NCBI GenBank assembly: GCA_016303065.1 | Contig: JAEDMJ010000015.1 | Coordinates: 1-41,204, forward strand | Direction of reading: 5' to 3' | From: Clostridiales bacterium | GTDB lineage: Bacteria > Bacillota > Clostridia > Oscillospirales > QAMX01 | DNA: 41,204 nt | Shown: one piece after another, positions 29,384 through 37,725 of the stretch | How positions within the stretch are numbered: the stretch's first letter is position 1 | How the letters are laid out: every line of letters starts with the position of its first letter | The notes under the pieces: generated by a model | What the model was told of the DNA's origin: nothing | Databases searched by the model: none | The model's input: only the letters and a program-made list of their open reading frames with translations | Position numbers and translations under genes: made by a program

Positions 29384-30292
29384 ATGCTTGGGGAAGCCTT
29401 CTACTGGGTATTCAACATGAGCATAACGGCAGCCATAGCCGGTGTTTTTATTCTGGCGGTAAGACTTGTAAAAAAGATTCCGAGAAGGATTACGGTGTTT
29501 CTTTGGCTGATCCCCTTTTTGAGAATGGCCCTTCCGTTCGGATTAAACAGTCCGTACAGCCTCATGTCGCTTTTGTCCCGAATCACGGCGAAACCGATCG
29601 CCGCTTACCCGGACAGCGCGCCCTTTTCAATGATGAACTTCGTCACGGCGGCAGACAGCTATTTCCCAATTACCTATAAAGAAGCCATTCTCGACAAGGT
29701 GTTCGGCGCGGCTTCCGTCGTATGGCTCGTTGTGTTCTCTGCGATTTTTCTGACGCAGACGGTCGTCTGCTTTTCAACGCTCCGCGAAATGAGGGGCGCG
29801 GCGCACCTGCGCGACAACGTCTGGCTTTCGGACAGGGTCATGTCCCCCGCGGTATACGGCATCGTGAAGCCCAGAATCGTTTTGCCCCCGTCCTTCAGAG
29901 ACAGGGACATTGAGCTCATCATACTGCACGAAACAATGCATATCCGCCGCGCGGACAATCTGTGGCGGATGCTTGCGTTTCTGATTGCGGCAGCGCACTG
30001 GTTCAACCCGCTTTGCTGGGTGTTTTTGAAGCTGTTTTTGGAGGATCTTGAGCTTTCCTGTGACGAGCGCGTGCTTGTCAAGCTGGGCGCCGCCCGCGCA
30101 GGGGAATACGCCCTTGCGCTTTTGGAAAGCAAACAGAGCGCGACCGTCTTTGCCTCCGCCTTTGGCGGCGCAAAAATCCGGACGCGAATCGAAAACATAC
30201 TGTCCTTTAAGAAAATGACCTGGTTTTCATTGAGTGCATTTATTGCACTGACCGCCGCGGTCTTCGTTGTTTTGCTGACAAATGCTGTATGA
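29384..30292 (+). CDS. M56 family (BlaR1/MecR1-like) membrane metalloprotease
   Basis: 302 residues. Four or more membrane segments: about 10-28, 36-52, 111-131, and one at the C-terminus. The zinc motif HETMH (182-186) precedes IRRADNLWRML and AAAHWFNPLCW, the canonical M56 pattern with a downstream ELSCDE. It lacks the extracellular penicillin-sensor domain of true BlaR1, so the signal is unlikely to be direct beta-lactam acylation. The ATG at 29384 is preferred; a GTG at 29375 overlaps the blaI stop and belongs to the AAGGTG ribosome binding site. Confidence 0.92.
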   Translation: MLGEAFYWVFNMSITAAIAGVFILAVRLVKKIPRRITVFLWLIPFLRMALPFGLNSPYSLMSLLSRITAKPIAAYPDSAPFSMMNFVTAADSYFPITYKEAILDKVFGAASVVWLVVFSAIFLTQTVVCFSTLREMRGAAHLRDNVWLSDRVMSPAVYGIVKPRIVLPPSFRDRDIELIILHETMHIRRADNLWRMLAFLIAAAHWFNPLCWVFLKLFLEDLELSCDERVLVKLGAARAGEYALALLESKQSATVFASAFGGAKIRTRIENILSFKKMTWFSLSAFIALTAAVFVVLLTNAV

Positions 30293-30305
30293 AAGGAAAA
30301 AGCAT

Positions 30306-31304
30306 ATGAATAACAAAAGGTTCAGCATATATTATCTGCTCTCCTGCGCCGGCGTTCTGATCGCCTCGTGTTATCCTCTTTCGATGGGGGTGCGGGTCGT
30401 CTCCGATATGATCGCCGACGGAACCGTTCTGAAGGAAAACTACCCGAAATACGTCATTCCCTATACCCCGATTTGCATCGCCGTTTTGCTCGGAGTGCTT
30501 TTACTGCCTTTGTGCATTAAATTGTTCAGGCGTTTTGCCGTGGCCGGAGGTTCACTCATATCAACGGCAGCATTTTTTACGTTTGAACTGCTCTTTGAAC
30601 AAAAGATCGTCGTGACGTCGGCGGAAACCGCCGCAAAGCTCGAAGACTGGCAAATGTTCATGTGCTATGTGCCGCCGGAAGGCTGGGGCGAAACCGCCGC
30701 TGCGTATAAGACGCAAACGGCGGTCGACATCCTGATGGGCGACTACAACCCCGCGTTTAAGCTGCATTTCTACGTCATTTCCGTCGTACTGATCCTTTCA
30801 ATATTGAACTGCATATACGGATTCGGGCAAATGATACGAAGCGGCGAAAAAAAGCGCCTTAAAGCCTTGATCCTGCAGTCCGCCTGTTCGCTTGTGTTTC
30901 TCGGGCTCTGCATTCTCGCCTGCTTCACCGCTTTCTGGAGGGACGGAAGCATTCAGGTGTCCCCCCTGTCCGCCGCTTTGATGACAGCGTTCTTCATCCT
31001 GCTGGGTGTAACGGCGGGCGTTTTCGCAGGCTCGTTTCTTTTGGGAAAACGAAAACCGGTTTCGGTCGGAGTTTGCGCAATTGTTTCTTCCGCAATGACG
31101 CTTCTTATGTACGCCGGAGAAATGATTATTCTGAACGGACACCTTTACAGCTTCGGAAGCGGATTCTTTTTTGAAAGCCTCCCGCTGATCGTTCTTTCCC
31201 CTGCGGATCTGACGACAATTGCTGTATCCGGGGGCGTTACCGCGCTGATATTCGCCTTTCTCACCCCTAAAAAAACAGAGTCCCCAAAAACAACTGATAC
31301 TTAA
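30306..31304 (+). CDS. Polytopic membrane protein of the BlaI/M56 module
   Basis: 332 residues with about eight hydrophobic segments, starting IYYLLSCAGVLIASCYPLS, through IAVLLGVLLLPLCIKLF and LSAALMTAFFILLGVTAGVFAGSFLL to a C-terminal ALIFAFLTPKK. No known family recognised. It follows the protease gene after 13 bases in what looks like one operon, so it is probably either the sensor partner or the effector controlled by BlaI. The start at 30306 follows AAAGGA; an earlier in-frame ATG would overlap the protease gene. Confidence 0.8.
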   Translation: MNNKRFSIYYLLSCAGVLIASCYPLSMGVRVVSDMIADGTVLKENYPKYVIPYTPICIAVLLGVLLLPLCIKLFRRFAVAGGSLISTAAFFTFELLFEQKIVVTSAETAAKLEDWQMFMCYVPPEGWGETAAAYKTQTAVDILMGDYNPAFKLHFYVISVVLILSILNCIYGFGQMIRSGEKKRLKALILQSACSLVFLGLCILACFTAFWRDGSIQVSPLSAALMTAFFILLGVTAGVFAGSFLLGKRKPVSVGVCAIVSSAMTLLMYAGEMIILNGHLYSFGSGFFFESLPLIVLSPADLTTIAVSGGVTALIFAFLTPKKTESPKTTDT

Positions 31305-31443
31305 ACCCGCTCTTTCCCGGGCGGCGTTTCAAAAAAAGCCCGGTCTTCGCCATAAGCGCGTCAAACCCGAAAAAAATCCGGCAGAAAGACTCTTATGCCC
31401 CGGACGGTTTTGCCCCTGTGCTTTCTTGCCGGAAATATTTCAA

Positions 31444-31487
31444 AACATGGGCGGTGTCTTTTTGACAAAAAAGACACCGCCCATGTT
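31444..31487. terminator. Bidirectional terminator
   Basis: A 20-bp perfect stem with a GACA loop whose inner arms are T5 / A5 (AACATGGGCGGTGTCTTTTT and its complement). It lies between the convergent membrane-protein gene and the broken GH172 gene. Confidence 0.8.
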
Positions 31488-31545
31488 CCGTTCGACCTTA
31501 AAGCCTCATTCCGTTTGAACCGCGCTCAAACCGTTTTGAGACGCT

Positions 31546-32295
31546 TTATTTTATATAATAGTAGGCCACCGTCCGGTAACGGTCTTTTCGGAAAAAGTTC
31601 ACATATCCCGCAAGCTCGTTTTCGGAAGCTTTTTTGTAAATGTGGTGCAGTTCTCCGTCGTCATAGGTGACGGGACTGTACTTCGCGCCGTTTTGCTCAA
31701 AGGCTTTGACCTTTTCCCAGGGGCCTCCGCCCATGGCCTGAAGCTGAACGCTGATGCTTTCGGAGAAAAAAATCGGGTCGTCAGCATGAAAGCGATACAT
31801 CGAAACGGCGTTGCCACTTTTTGCGACGCAGCCCTGCGAACCGTTCACAAATTCACCGATCGCCCAGGCCGAGCCCACATAGTCTTCCGCTCCTGTTCCC
31901 GCCAGAGTCGGATACGTTTTGTCGCCGTCAAGATAAATTTTGACCTCGCCCTCGCCCCACCAGATGTCGGGATATTTTTCTTCGTCGGGGAAAACCGCGA
32001 TATTAGCGCCCAAAAACCGGCCCTTGCCCTTGGTCAGCGGCAAAATCTCAACATTTTCTTCGATAGAATTGACGCCGTCGTGAAAATAGGCGCAAAACAG
32101 CATGTCTTCATCGCACAGCTTTTCAAGGCTCAGGTCGATATCGTAAAAAAGATTGTTTATAAACCTGCCCGAACGGTTGTTCAAAACGATGACCGCCCGG
32201 TTAAAAAAGGGCATGGGAACGGCGCAGCAAAAAGACCTGCCCTCCGCCGTCGAAAAGAAACGGTTTTCAAAGGCGCGCATTTCTCCCAATCCCAT
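31546..32295 (-). pseudogene. 3' half of a DUF2961/GH172 glycoside hydrolase gene
   Basis: About 250 residues match the C-terminal half of DUF2961 (GH172): FENRFFSTAEGRSFCCAVPMPF, the DGDKTYPTLAGTGAEDYVGSAW hallmark, then SMYRFHADDPIFFSESISV and a normal C-terminus. GH172 enzymes act on fructo- or arabinofuranosyl linkages and are normally about 350-400 residues. The N-terminal half is missing. Upstream the frame continues open but without family features, and there is no proper ribosome binding site at the junction (GGGAG is only two bases from the ATG at 32280). Best read as a remnant left by an internal deletion. Confidence 0.75.
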
Positions 32296-32401
32296 GCAGA
32301 AAATTCGCCAGCTCCTCCGCCGCGTGAAGGTCGCTGACCTGCGCAGATTCCGCAACAATAATTCGATAATCCGTGCTCTGATCTTTTGCAAGCGTAATCA
32401 T
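32267..32401 (-). pseudogene. 5' fragment of another carbohydrate-active gene, fused out of frame
   Basis: 44 codons beginning with an ATG behind GGAGGAGG and encoding MITLAKDQSTDYRI and VSDLHAAEELANFL. This is the typical N-terminal beta-domain opening of DUF4838, GH20b or GH67N-type glycosidases. After about 38 residues the family sequence stops and the GH172 half begins in another frame (junction around 32285-32300). The promoter and start of one gene are thus joined to the end of another. Confidence 0.55.
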
Positions 32402-32686
32402 ATGGATATTCCTCCTCCATTGCTCAGGCATCATTCTGCCTGCTTTTTCTCCGGACAAAACGCCGTAACGTCCCGCCGCACGCGCGGATACGGCTCCGGC
32501 TGCTTCCGCAAAAAAGCCTGGATTCAACGCCGGAAAGTGCGTCTGCCAACGGGAAGGCGGTCCGGAATTCAGCATCTTTTGCACGGTCCGGCGGCCGGTA
32601 ATAAAAGCGTCTCCCCACCCCCCCCGGAAAAGACAGGAGCCTGTCCGGGGTTTTCCGCCCCATGCCGTCCGATCCGTTTTTTGGCT

Positions 32687-32715
32687 ATTATAGTGCAAAA
32701 CGAAAAGATAATCAA
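32687..32715 (-). promoter_or_regulatory. Promoter before the broken glycosidase locus
   Basis: Minus strand TTGATT (32715-32710), 17 bp, TATAAT (32692-32687). A leader of about 280 nt lies between it and the fragment start; no gene is supported in it. Confidence 0.8.
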
Positions 32716-32860
32716 TACCAAAATCACAAAACGCATATAAGGCCTTACCCCCCGGCTTCCCGCGGACACCGGGGAAATACTCCGCTTCAATCCGGCGCTT
32801 TCCGGAAACGCTGGATTAAAGCAAAACCGGCGGAACTTCACGTTTCCCCCTGACAAGTCC

Positions 32861-32894
32861 CCCGGTAAACGGAATGGGTCTTCCGTTTACCGGG
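32861..32894. terminator. Hairpin between divergent promoters
   Basis: A 14-bp perfect stem CCCGGTAAACGGAA / TTCCGTTTACCGGG with a 6-nt loop. No T-tract follows directly (AAAAGCAAAAATTTTT on the plus side). It could be an insulator or a protein site. Confidence 0.5.
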
Positions 32895-32921
32895 AAAAGC
32901 AAAAATTTTTCAAAACGCCTA

Positions 32922-32950
32922 TTGACATAGAGTATTTAATGATATATAAT
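32922..32950 (+). promoter_or_regulatory. Consensus promoter of the QueD-like gene
   Basis: TTGACA (32922-32927), 17 bp, TATAAT (32945-32950): a perfect match. Confidence 0.92.
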
Positions 32951-32956
32951 ACTATT

Positions 32957-33147
32957 AAGGATAGAGAACAAATAGCAGAGAGGCAATGCGCGGATTTTAC
33001 TTCACCGGATGCGGCATCACTTTTCGGAAAATCCGTCCGGATTGTCAAAAAACGCCCGAACAGCACGAGGGCTGAACAAAACTCTGCAAGACGCGTATAC
33101 GGGCGCATACAAAACCCGTAAATATATAATTCAAAAGGAGTTCAGTT
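32957..33147 (+). other. Long 5' leader of the QueD-like gene
   Basis: About 190 nt between promoter and ATG. It can form CGGATTTT / AAAATCCG (long range, about 32992-33038) and TACGGG / CCCGTA (33096-33119). No terminator, known preQ1 or THF riboswitch consensus is visible. A 29-codon ORF from 32986 has a purine-rich site too close to its ATG. The function is unknown; regulation of translation is possible. Confidence 0.45.
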
Positions 33148-33714
33148 ATGAGAAGCATTACAAAATTGGATCTGCAGTACGCACATCGTTTCTATGGTTT
33201 CAAAGGCGAAGCACAGTATTTACACGGACATACCGGAGTTCTGACCATCGAGGTCGAAGATTCCGTGGAGCCCGGCGTGAATATGGTTTTTCCGTGCAAC
33301 GAAATCCAGAAGACCGCATGGGAAGTTCTGAAAAACTTTGACCATGCCCTGATTCTGAGGGAGGACGATCCGCTTCTGCCCGCAATTCTCAATGTTTACG
33401 AGGCACAGGGCATCAAGGACGGAGCGCCTGCCAATAAGATGAAGGGCCCGGCTTTCAAAACAGAGCTGGCGGCCGCCTATCCCGACTGCCGTCTGGTCGT
33501 GACGAAAGAGACCATGACAGTTGAAGGCATGATCAAAATCGTATATGATCTGCTCAAGGACAAACTCAACATTGCCAAGCTCACCTTCACTAGCGGCGTC
33601 AACGCCGCATCGCAGGAATACGAAGTGAACAGAAGCGTCGACCGCTGCCCGCTGTGCGGCATCGCCCTGAACGAAAACGGCGTCTGCACAAAATGCGGCT
33701 ATAAAAAGAAATAA
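33148..33714 (+). CDS. 6-pyruvoyl-tetrahydropterin synthase / QueD-like protein with C-terminal zinc ribbon
   Basis: 188 residues. The N-terminal domain has the zinc histidines YAHRF and HGHTG (H13, H26, H28) and NFDHALIL, characteristic of the PTPS/QueD family (6-carboxytetrahydropterin synthase, queuosine pathway). The usual catalytic Cys between the histidine motifs is not evident. An extra C-terminal tail has CPLCG and CTKCG (C167, C170, C180, C183), a zinc ribbon absent from ordinary QueD. No queC or queE is adjacent. AAAGGAG lies upstream of the ATG. Confidence 0.88.
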   Translation: MRSITKLDLQYAHRFYGFKGEAQYLHGHTGVLTIEVEDSVEPGVNMVFPCNEIQKTAWEVLKNFDHALILREDDPLLPAILNVYEAQGIKDGAPANKMKGPAFKTELAAAYPDCRLVVTKETMTVEGMIKIVYDLLKDKLNIAKLTFTSGVNAASQEYEVNRSVDRCPLCGIALNENGVCTKCGYKKK

Positions 33715-33793
33715 CGCAAGCGCCCCCCCTAAGCCCAAAAGAGAAAAATCGTCCCCCCGCGGATAAAACCGCCTGAATTCTGAAAAGTAAGAT

Positions 33794-33843
33794 AAAAAAC
33801 GCCGTATATTCCGACCCGAAGACCGGAATATACGGCGTTTTTT
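33794..33843. terminator. Bidirectional terminator
   Basis: A 20-bp perfect stem AAAAAACGCCGTATATTCCG and its complement around a 10-nt loop, between the convergent QueD-like and FAD-oxidoreductase genes. T-rich tails are present on both strands. Confidence 0.93.
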
Positions 33844-33904
33844 GTTTTGGCGTATCCGGCAGAGAAAGCATATGCCGAGATATTTGCAGCCGGGCGTTTT
33901 GGGG

Positions 33905-35683
33905 TCAATTGAAGTCAAAGGATACGACCGGTATTTTTTCCGATCCCCAGCTTTCAAGGGGAACAAGTACAAGCCTGTCAAGCTTTCGGTTCAGCTCGAC
34001 ATGGTATGAGCGTTTGCGGTTTTCGCACACTCTCAGCAGCTCTGTTCTTTCCCCGTCCAGCTCCCCCATCAGGACAAAGCTTCTGCACAGAGTTTTTGGC
34101 ATATGCATTATCGGAATGTCAAGCCTGCGGTTTGCACGGGTTGTGTGGGTGCGCTCAAAAAACGACCCGGGAAGCGTTCTGCGGTTTATGTCGCTGCAAA
34201 ACACAATATGCACCGACGCGATATCCGCCGCGCAAAAGGCGTACTCAATCTCTTCGCCGCTCCGCGCCATATAAGCACAGCTTTCTTCATCCGTTGCATA
34301 CAGGCTGTGAGGTCTGTCCTGACCGTTTCTCAATACGTCACCGCCGCGGAGAAAGGCGTTTTTGCAGACGTTTGAAATCTTCCGCCGCTTTGACGGCAGA
34401 AACGAATCCTCGTTCATCAGCAGCTGCTGCAATTCTTCAAGCTTTTCCTGATACACTCCGTGGGGCGTAAGTCCGTTTTTCACCGCAAGCGACGCCGCCT
34501 TTCCAACCGCCTCTCCCAAAAGCGAACAAGTGGCCATAACGCGTATGCTGCTCATCGCGGCGTGCGTCATGCTTATGTTCCGGCCTGCGAAGAAAAGATT
34601 TTCCACGTTTTCCGAATAGAGCGCGCGGTATGGAATGGAATATGGGGCCGGGGTCGAAACATTGGTGTTCGGTACGCCTTTGTAGTAAAAGCCTCCGGGG
34701 TAATGGTCGTCCAGAGGCCAGCCGCCGTAGGCGATTTCATCCTCAAAAACCCTTCCGCCCGAAATGTCTTTTTGGGTAATCATGTATTCGCCGGACATTC
34801 TGCGTGATTCCCTTTTTCCGGGCAAAAAGCCCAAAAAGTCCAAATCCCATTTTTCCGCGCTGAAATTTCCGGAATTTTTAATGTAATCCCAGGCTCCCGC
34901 GGCGAGACTTACAAGCTCGTCCCGCAGAAGCTCCGTATCGTCAATGGTATTTCTGTCCCCGCCCAATTCAAGATACCAGAAATTTTCCCCGTCATTGCAG
35001 AGGTCCGGATTTCTGTCCCTAAAATCCTCCACAGTGAGTTTTTTCGCCCAATCGGGCGCAGTATATTTAATATTGTCGCTGGTTTCTCGTCCCTGAATGA
35101 GACAGGACATACCCATTGTCATATTGTCCGCGCAGGACGTTACGGTATCCTCACCGAACTCCCCCGCCGACTCCCGTCCGATGCGGAAGCGGGCGCCGGA
35201 AAGCGGCGCCAGAACGCTGTCTCCAGAGCTGTCGCAAAACAGCTTTGCGCCGACTTTGTAAAAGCATTGCGTCGTCATCTGGTAGCCGGTCACGGAATTT
35301 ATTTTTCTGTCCCTTCCATCTTTGAACCGGCCTTCCACAACATCCGCTTCCATACAGGTGCAGTTTAGCAGCAAGGTGATATTTTTTTCGCGCCGGACAA
35401 AATCGTAAAGCACGGTATCCCATATCGCATAGCTTTTCGTGGGGTTGCGGTAAAGATTTTCAAGGGCAATTTCCTCAATGATCCCCGTTTCCCGGTTGTT
35501 TTCACCCTGTGCGCCGTCGATCTGCATCCGGATTTCCGATGAAGCGTTTCCGCCAAGAACGGGACGTTCGTGCATGAGCACCACGTCAAGTCCTTCTCTC
35601 GCGGCGGAAATCGCAGCGCTTATGCCCGCCATCCCGCCGCCGACCACGCACAGATCGCACTCAATATATTTTTTATTCAGCAT
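33905..35683 (-). CDS. FAD-dependent oxidoreductase (PF12831-like)
   Basis: 592 residues. The N-terminal Rossmann FAD site is CDLCVVGGGMAGISAAISAA, followed by ERPVLGGNASSEIRMQ, a signature of the FAD_oxidored family. NLFFAGRNISMTHAAMSSIRVMATC is the second FAD contact. The last 200 residues form a separate, probably beta-rich domain. No signal peptide. Members often sit in sugar or polysaccharide use loci; the substrate is unknown. The gene is divergent from an AraC/PocR regulator and has only a weak -35, which suggests activation by that regulator. Confidence 0.92.
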   Translation of the reverse strand: MLNKKYIECDLCVVGGGMAGISAAISAAREGLDVVLMHERPVLGGNASSEIRMQIDGAQGENNRETGIIEEIALENLYRNPTKSYAIWDTVLYDFVRREKNITLLLNCTCMEADVVEGRFKDGRDRKINSVTGYQMTTQCFYKVGAKLFCDSSGDSVLAPLSGARFRIGRESAGEFGEDTVTSCADNMTMGMSCLIQGRETSDNIKYTAPDWAKKLTVEDFRDRNPDLCNDGENFWYLELGGDRNTIDDTELLRDELVSLAAGAWDYIKNSGNFSAEKWDLDFLGFLPGKRESRRMSGEYMITQKDISGGRVFEDEIAYGGWPLDDHYPGGFYYKGVPNTNVSTPAPYSIPYRALYSENVENLFFAGRNISMTHAAMSSIRVMATCSLLGEAVGKAASLAVKNGLTPHGVYQEKLEELQQLLMNEDSFLPSKRRKISNVCKNAFLRGGDVLRNGQDRPHSLYATDEESCAYMARSGEEIEYAFCAADIASVHIVFCSDINRRTLPGSFFERTHTTRANRRLDIPIMHMPKTLCRSFVLMGELDGERTELLRVCENRKRSYHVELNRKLDRLVLVPLESWGSEKIPVVSFDFN

Positions 35684-35695
35684 ACTCTTCGCCTC

Positions 35696-35723
35696 TTGAA
35701 TATTTTTTCATCCATGCTATAAT
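35696..35723 (+). promoter_or_regulatory. Promoter of the AraC-type gene
   Basis: TTGAAT (35696-35701), 16 bp, TATAAT (35718-35723). On the minus strand TATAAT (35732-35727) overlaps this region and has only a poor -35 (TTTGGA), consistent with an activator-dependent oxidoreductase promoter. Confidence 0.7.
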
Positions 35724-35789
35724 TGTATTATATTTCCCCGTCTTTTTCTCCAAAGAAAATGCAGAAAAATATAAAAACTGTGCAGGGTG

Positions 35790-36617
35790 ATGGCATTGCA
35801 GCAGCTTTTGAACCATATAACCGCATATCTCGATTATCTGAAAAACACCTGTAAGCTCAGCATTTCGGTTCACTTTGACGAAAAAACGTCTTCCTCGCTT
35901 TTCAAACAGGCAATATCGGCCCTGCTGCCTTACAATTCGCACACAAATCCCTACTGCATGGCGGTAAAAAAAGACCGCCACAGCAAATGTCTCCTGCATC
36001 AGACGGAAATTCTGCAGGGCGTCGCCGGAAGCTTTCTGCTGGTTTGCCATGCCGGTGTATTTGAATATATCCATGTTTTCCGCAGCAACGGAAAAAGCGG
36101 CTACATTGCCGCAAGCGGCTATCGGCGCCAGCCCCCGCCCGATTCATGCGGCGGTTTATGGCAAACGGCTCTCAGCGGCGACGTGCCGCTGGAAACGCTT
36201 AACGCCGTCATCCCGCCCCTCGGTCTGATGCTTGAGCGGCTTTTCGACTGCCCCTCGGAATCTCCGGAAAACGAGTACAATCTGATTGTGCAGTTCTTAA
36301 GCGAGTTTCACTCCCACATCACCCTCGACGATCTGTGCGCGCATTTCGGCAGAAGCAAATCGCACATAAGCCACATGTTCAAAACCGCAAGCGGCATGTC
36401 CATTCGTGAGTACTGCAACAAGCTGAAGCTGGAAGATGCCGAAAAGCTCCTCAAAGAAACGGCTTTTTCCGTCACGGAAATTGCGTTTGAAACGGGATTC
36501 AACGATACAAGCTACTTTATACGTCTTTTTTCTCAAAAATACGGCGTCACACCTTTGCAATACAGAAAAGCAAACTCCGGCAGTCTTCCGCACAGTCCGC
36601 GCCGGTTTCCGGAGTAA
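35790..36617 (+). CDS. AraC family regulator with PocR-like sensor domain
   Basis: 275 residues. The N-terminal part (NPYCMAVKKDRHSKCLLHQ, then CHAGVFEYIHVF and GYIAASGYR) matches the PocR ligand-binding domain. The C-terminus is a double helix-turn-helix: ITLDDLCAHFGRSKSHISHMFK and FSVTEIAFETGFNDTSYFIRLF with KKYGVTPLQYR-like ending. Probably activates the divergent oxidoreductase gene. A GTG three bases before the ATG is an alternative start; the ribosome binding site is weak. Confidence 0.92.
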   Translation: MALQQLLNHITAYLDYLKNTCKLSISVHFDEKTSSSLFKQAISALLPYNSHTNPYCMAVKKDRHSKCLLHQTEILQGVAGSFLLVCHAGVFEYIHVFRSNGKSGYIAASGYRRQPPPDSCGGLWQTALSGDVPLETLNAVIPPLGLMLERLFDCPSESPENEYNLIVQFLSEFHSHITLDDLCAHFGRSKSHISHMFKTASGMSIREYCNKLKLEDAEKLLKETAFSVTEIAFETGFNDTSYFIRLFSQKYGVTPLQYRKANSGSLPHSPRRFPE

Positions 36618-36630
36618 AGCTCTTTTAATG

Positions 36631-36665
36631 GTATGACCAAAGGCCGTCATACGTTTCCTTTTTTA
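36631..36665 (+). terminator. Terminator of the AraC-type gene
   Basis: A 7-bp perfect stem GTATGAC / GTCATAC with an 8-nt loop, then GTTTCCTTTTTT. Confidence 0.8.
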
Positions 36666-36697
36666 ATATCTCCCCGGAGCGTTCCGGAATCATTTTG

Positions 36698-36898
36698 TCA
36701 GCTGCCAATGAAACCAATCACGCCCCAAATAACAAGGCCCACAACAAACAGCACAATCCCCAAAATTTTATATCCTTTGCTTTGGCCGCTTATCATAAAA
36801 TGAATCCCGGTAAGCGGCAGCAATATTATCCCCAGGAGTATTAAGGCCAGACCGCCGCTGCAGCCGTCATTGTTTCCGTTATCCCGCCTTCCGCTCAT
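36698..36898 (-). CDS. Small two-helix membrane protein
   Basis: 66 residues. A Gly/Asn-rich start (MSGRRDNGNNDGCSGG) is followed by two hydrophobic helices (about 17-36 and 44-64). No family recognised. It starts 42 bases after the DUF2087 gene and may share its transcript. Confidence 0.65.
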   Translation of the reverse strand: MSGRRDNGNNDGCSGGLALILLGIILLPLTGIHFMISGQSKGYKILGIVLFVVGLVIWGVIGFIGS

Positions 36899-36940
36899 AA
36901 AATCCCGTCCTTATCTATTTTGTCTTCCGGATATGACCGG

Positions 36941-37249
36941 TCAAATATATTTGGTCACAAAATCTTCAAAAGAGGCATTTTCCTGTTCTTTCCAGTAAAA
37001 CCTGCAATCTGCCGTTCGGTCAAGCAGGTGTTTGTTGTAAAGCTCCCGGCGAAGCGTCGCCGGGTCGTGAAAAGTTGTATTTTTATCCAGTAAATCGTTA
37101 ATCTCTGCCTCGGTATATTTCCGCCCGGCTTCAATTTTTTGCGACAGATACCACAGCGCCGTCAGCTTTTTCCTGTTCTTTGCCGGAAGCGCAGTCAACC
37201 GGCCGGAATGATCTAAAAACGGCTCCAACGCACTCAAATATGTGTCCAT
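36941..37249 (-). CDS. DUF2087 family protein
   Basis: 102 residues. DHSGRLTALPAKNRKKLTALWYLSQKIEAGRKYTEAEINDLL and DPATLRRELYNKHLLDRT are the DUF2087 pattern, a small wHTH-like domain that is often fused to ArsR or acetyltransferase proteins. Here it stands alone. AAAGGTGA precedes the ATG. Probably DNA-binding by fold, function unknown. Confidence 0.85.
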   Translation of the reverse strand: MDTYLSALEPFLDHSGRLTALPAKNRKKLTALWYLSQKIEAGRKYTEAEINDLLDKNTTFHDPATLRRELYNKHLLDRTADCRFYWKEQENASFEDFVTKYI

Positions 37250-37259
37250 ATTTTCACCT

Positions 37260-37544
37260 TTAAAATTGTATTTTGTTCACATTTTTCAACGGTTCTGCCG
37301 CAGGACGAGCCCGCTTCAAACAGATTTCGAGATTATGCGCGCCGTCCGAATAATACCGTCCGCAAAAGCCGCAGACTGCAATCTGTTGCCGGTACGGCTT
37401 ATACAGGTTTTGAATATCGTTTGCATTCAGCGTTCCGAAGCGGAAGTAAGCGTCAAGACAGCGCACTGCCGGTTTCCCCTGCGGCACAACACGAAGCGCC
37501 GCATAAAAAGGAACGCGTCCGGCCTTTTCCTTTATGTGAAACAA
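37260..37544 (-). CDS. Uncertain ORF, possibly a gene remnant
   Basis: 94 residues from a TTG start; protein-like in composition (VPFYAALRVVPQGKPAVRC, QIAVCGFCGRYYSDG) with one CxxC pair. The frame stays open about 40 bases further upstream without a standard start codon. It ends 11 bases before the DUF2087 ATG. Either a small gene with a non-standard start or the 3' end of a decayed gene. Not recognised. Confidence 0.3.
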   Translation of the reverse strand: MFHIKEKAGRVPFYAALRVVPQGKPAVRCLDAYFRFGTLNANDIQNLYKPYRQQIAVCGFCGRYYSDGAHNLEICLKRARPAAEPLKNVNKIQF

Positions 37545-37677
37545 TGCCCTTCGGTCATTGTGAAATCCGATGCCGGCGCATCAGCCGAAAACGAAATAAC
37601 TCCCCTCACTCGCCGCAGGCGTGTTTCACATCGCAAAGCAATATTTCACAAATCCCGGAACGGAATTTATTTCGCTG

Positions 37678-37720
37678 AAAAGAAACACCTTTTGTCCGGC
37701 AGACAAAAGGTGTTTCTTTT
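37678..37720 (-). terminator. Terminator of tmRNA
   Basis: A 19-bp perfect stem AAAAGAAACACCTTTTGTC / GACAAAAGGTGTTTCTTTT with a 5-nt loop, starting a few bases after the tmRNA 3' end. It ends in a U4 tract. Confidence 0.92.
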
Positions 37721-37725
37721 TCAAA

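Noticed and set aside
32402..32698. N-terminal extension of the DUF4838-like fragment to 143 residues
   Set aside because: The extension is compositionally odd, while GGAGGAGG stands directly before the ATG at 32401.
32957..33147. preQ1 or tetrahydrofolate riboswitch before the QueD-like gene
   Set aside because: Neither consensus core could be found in the leader.
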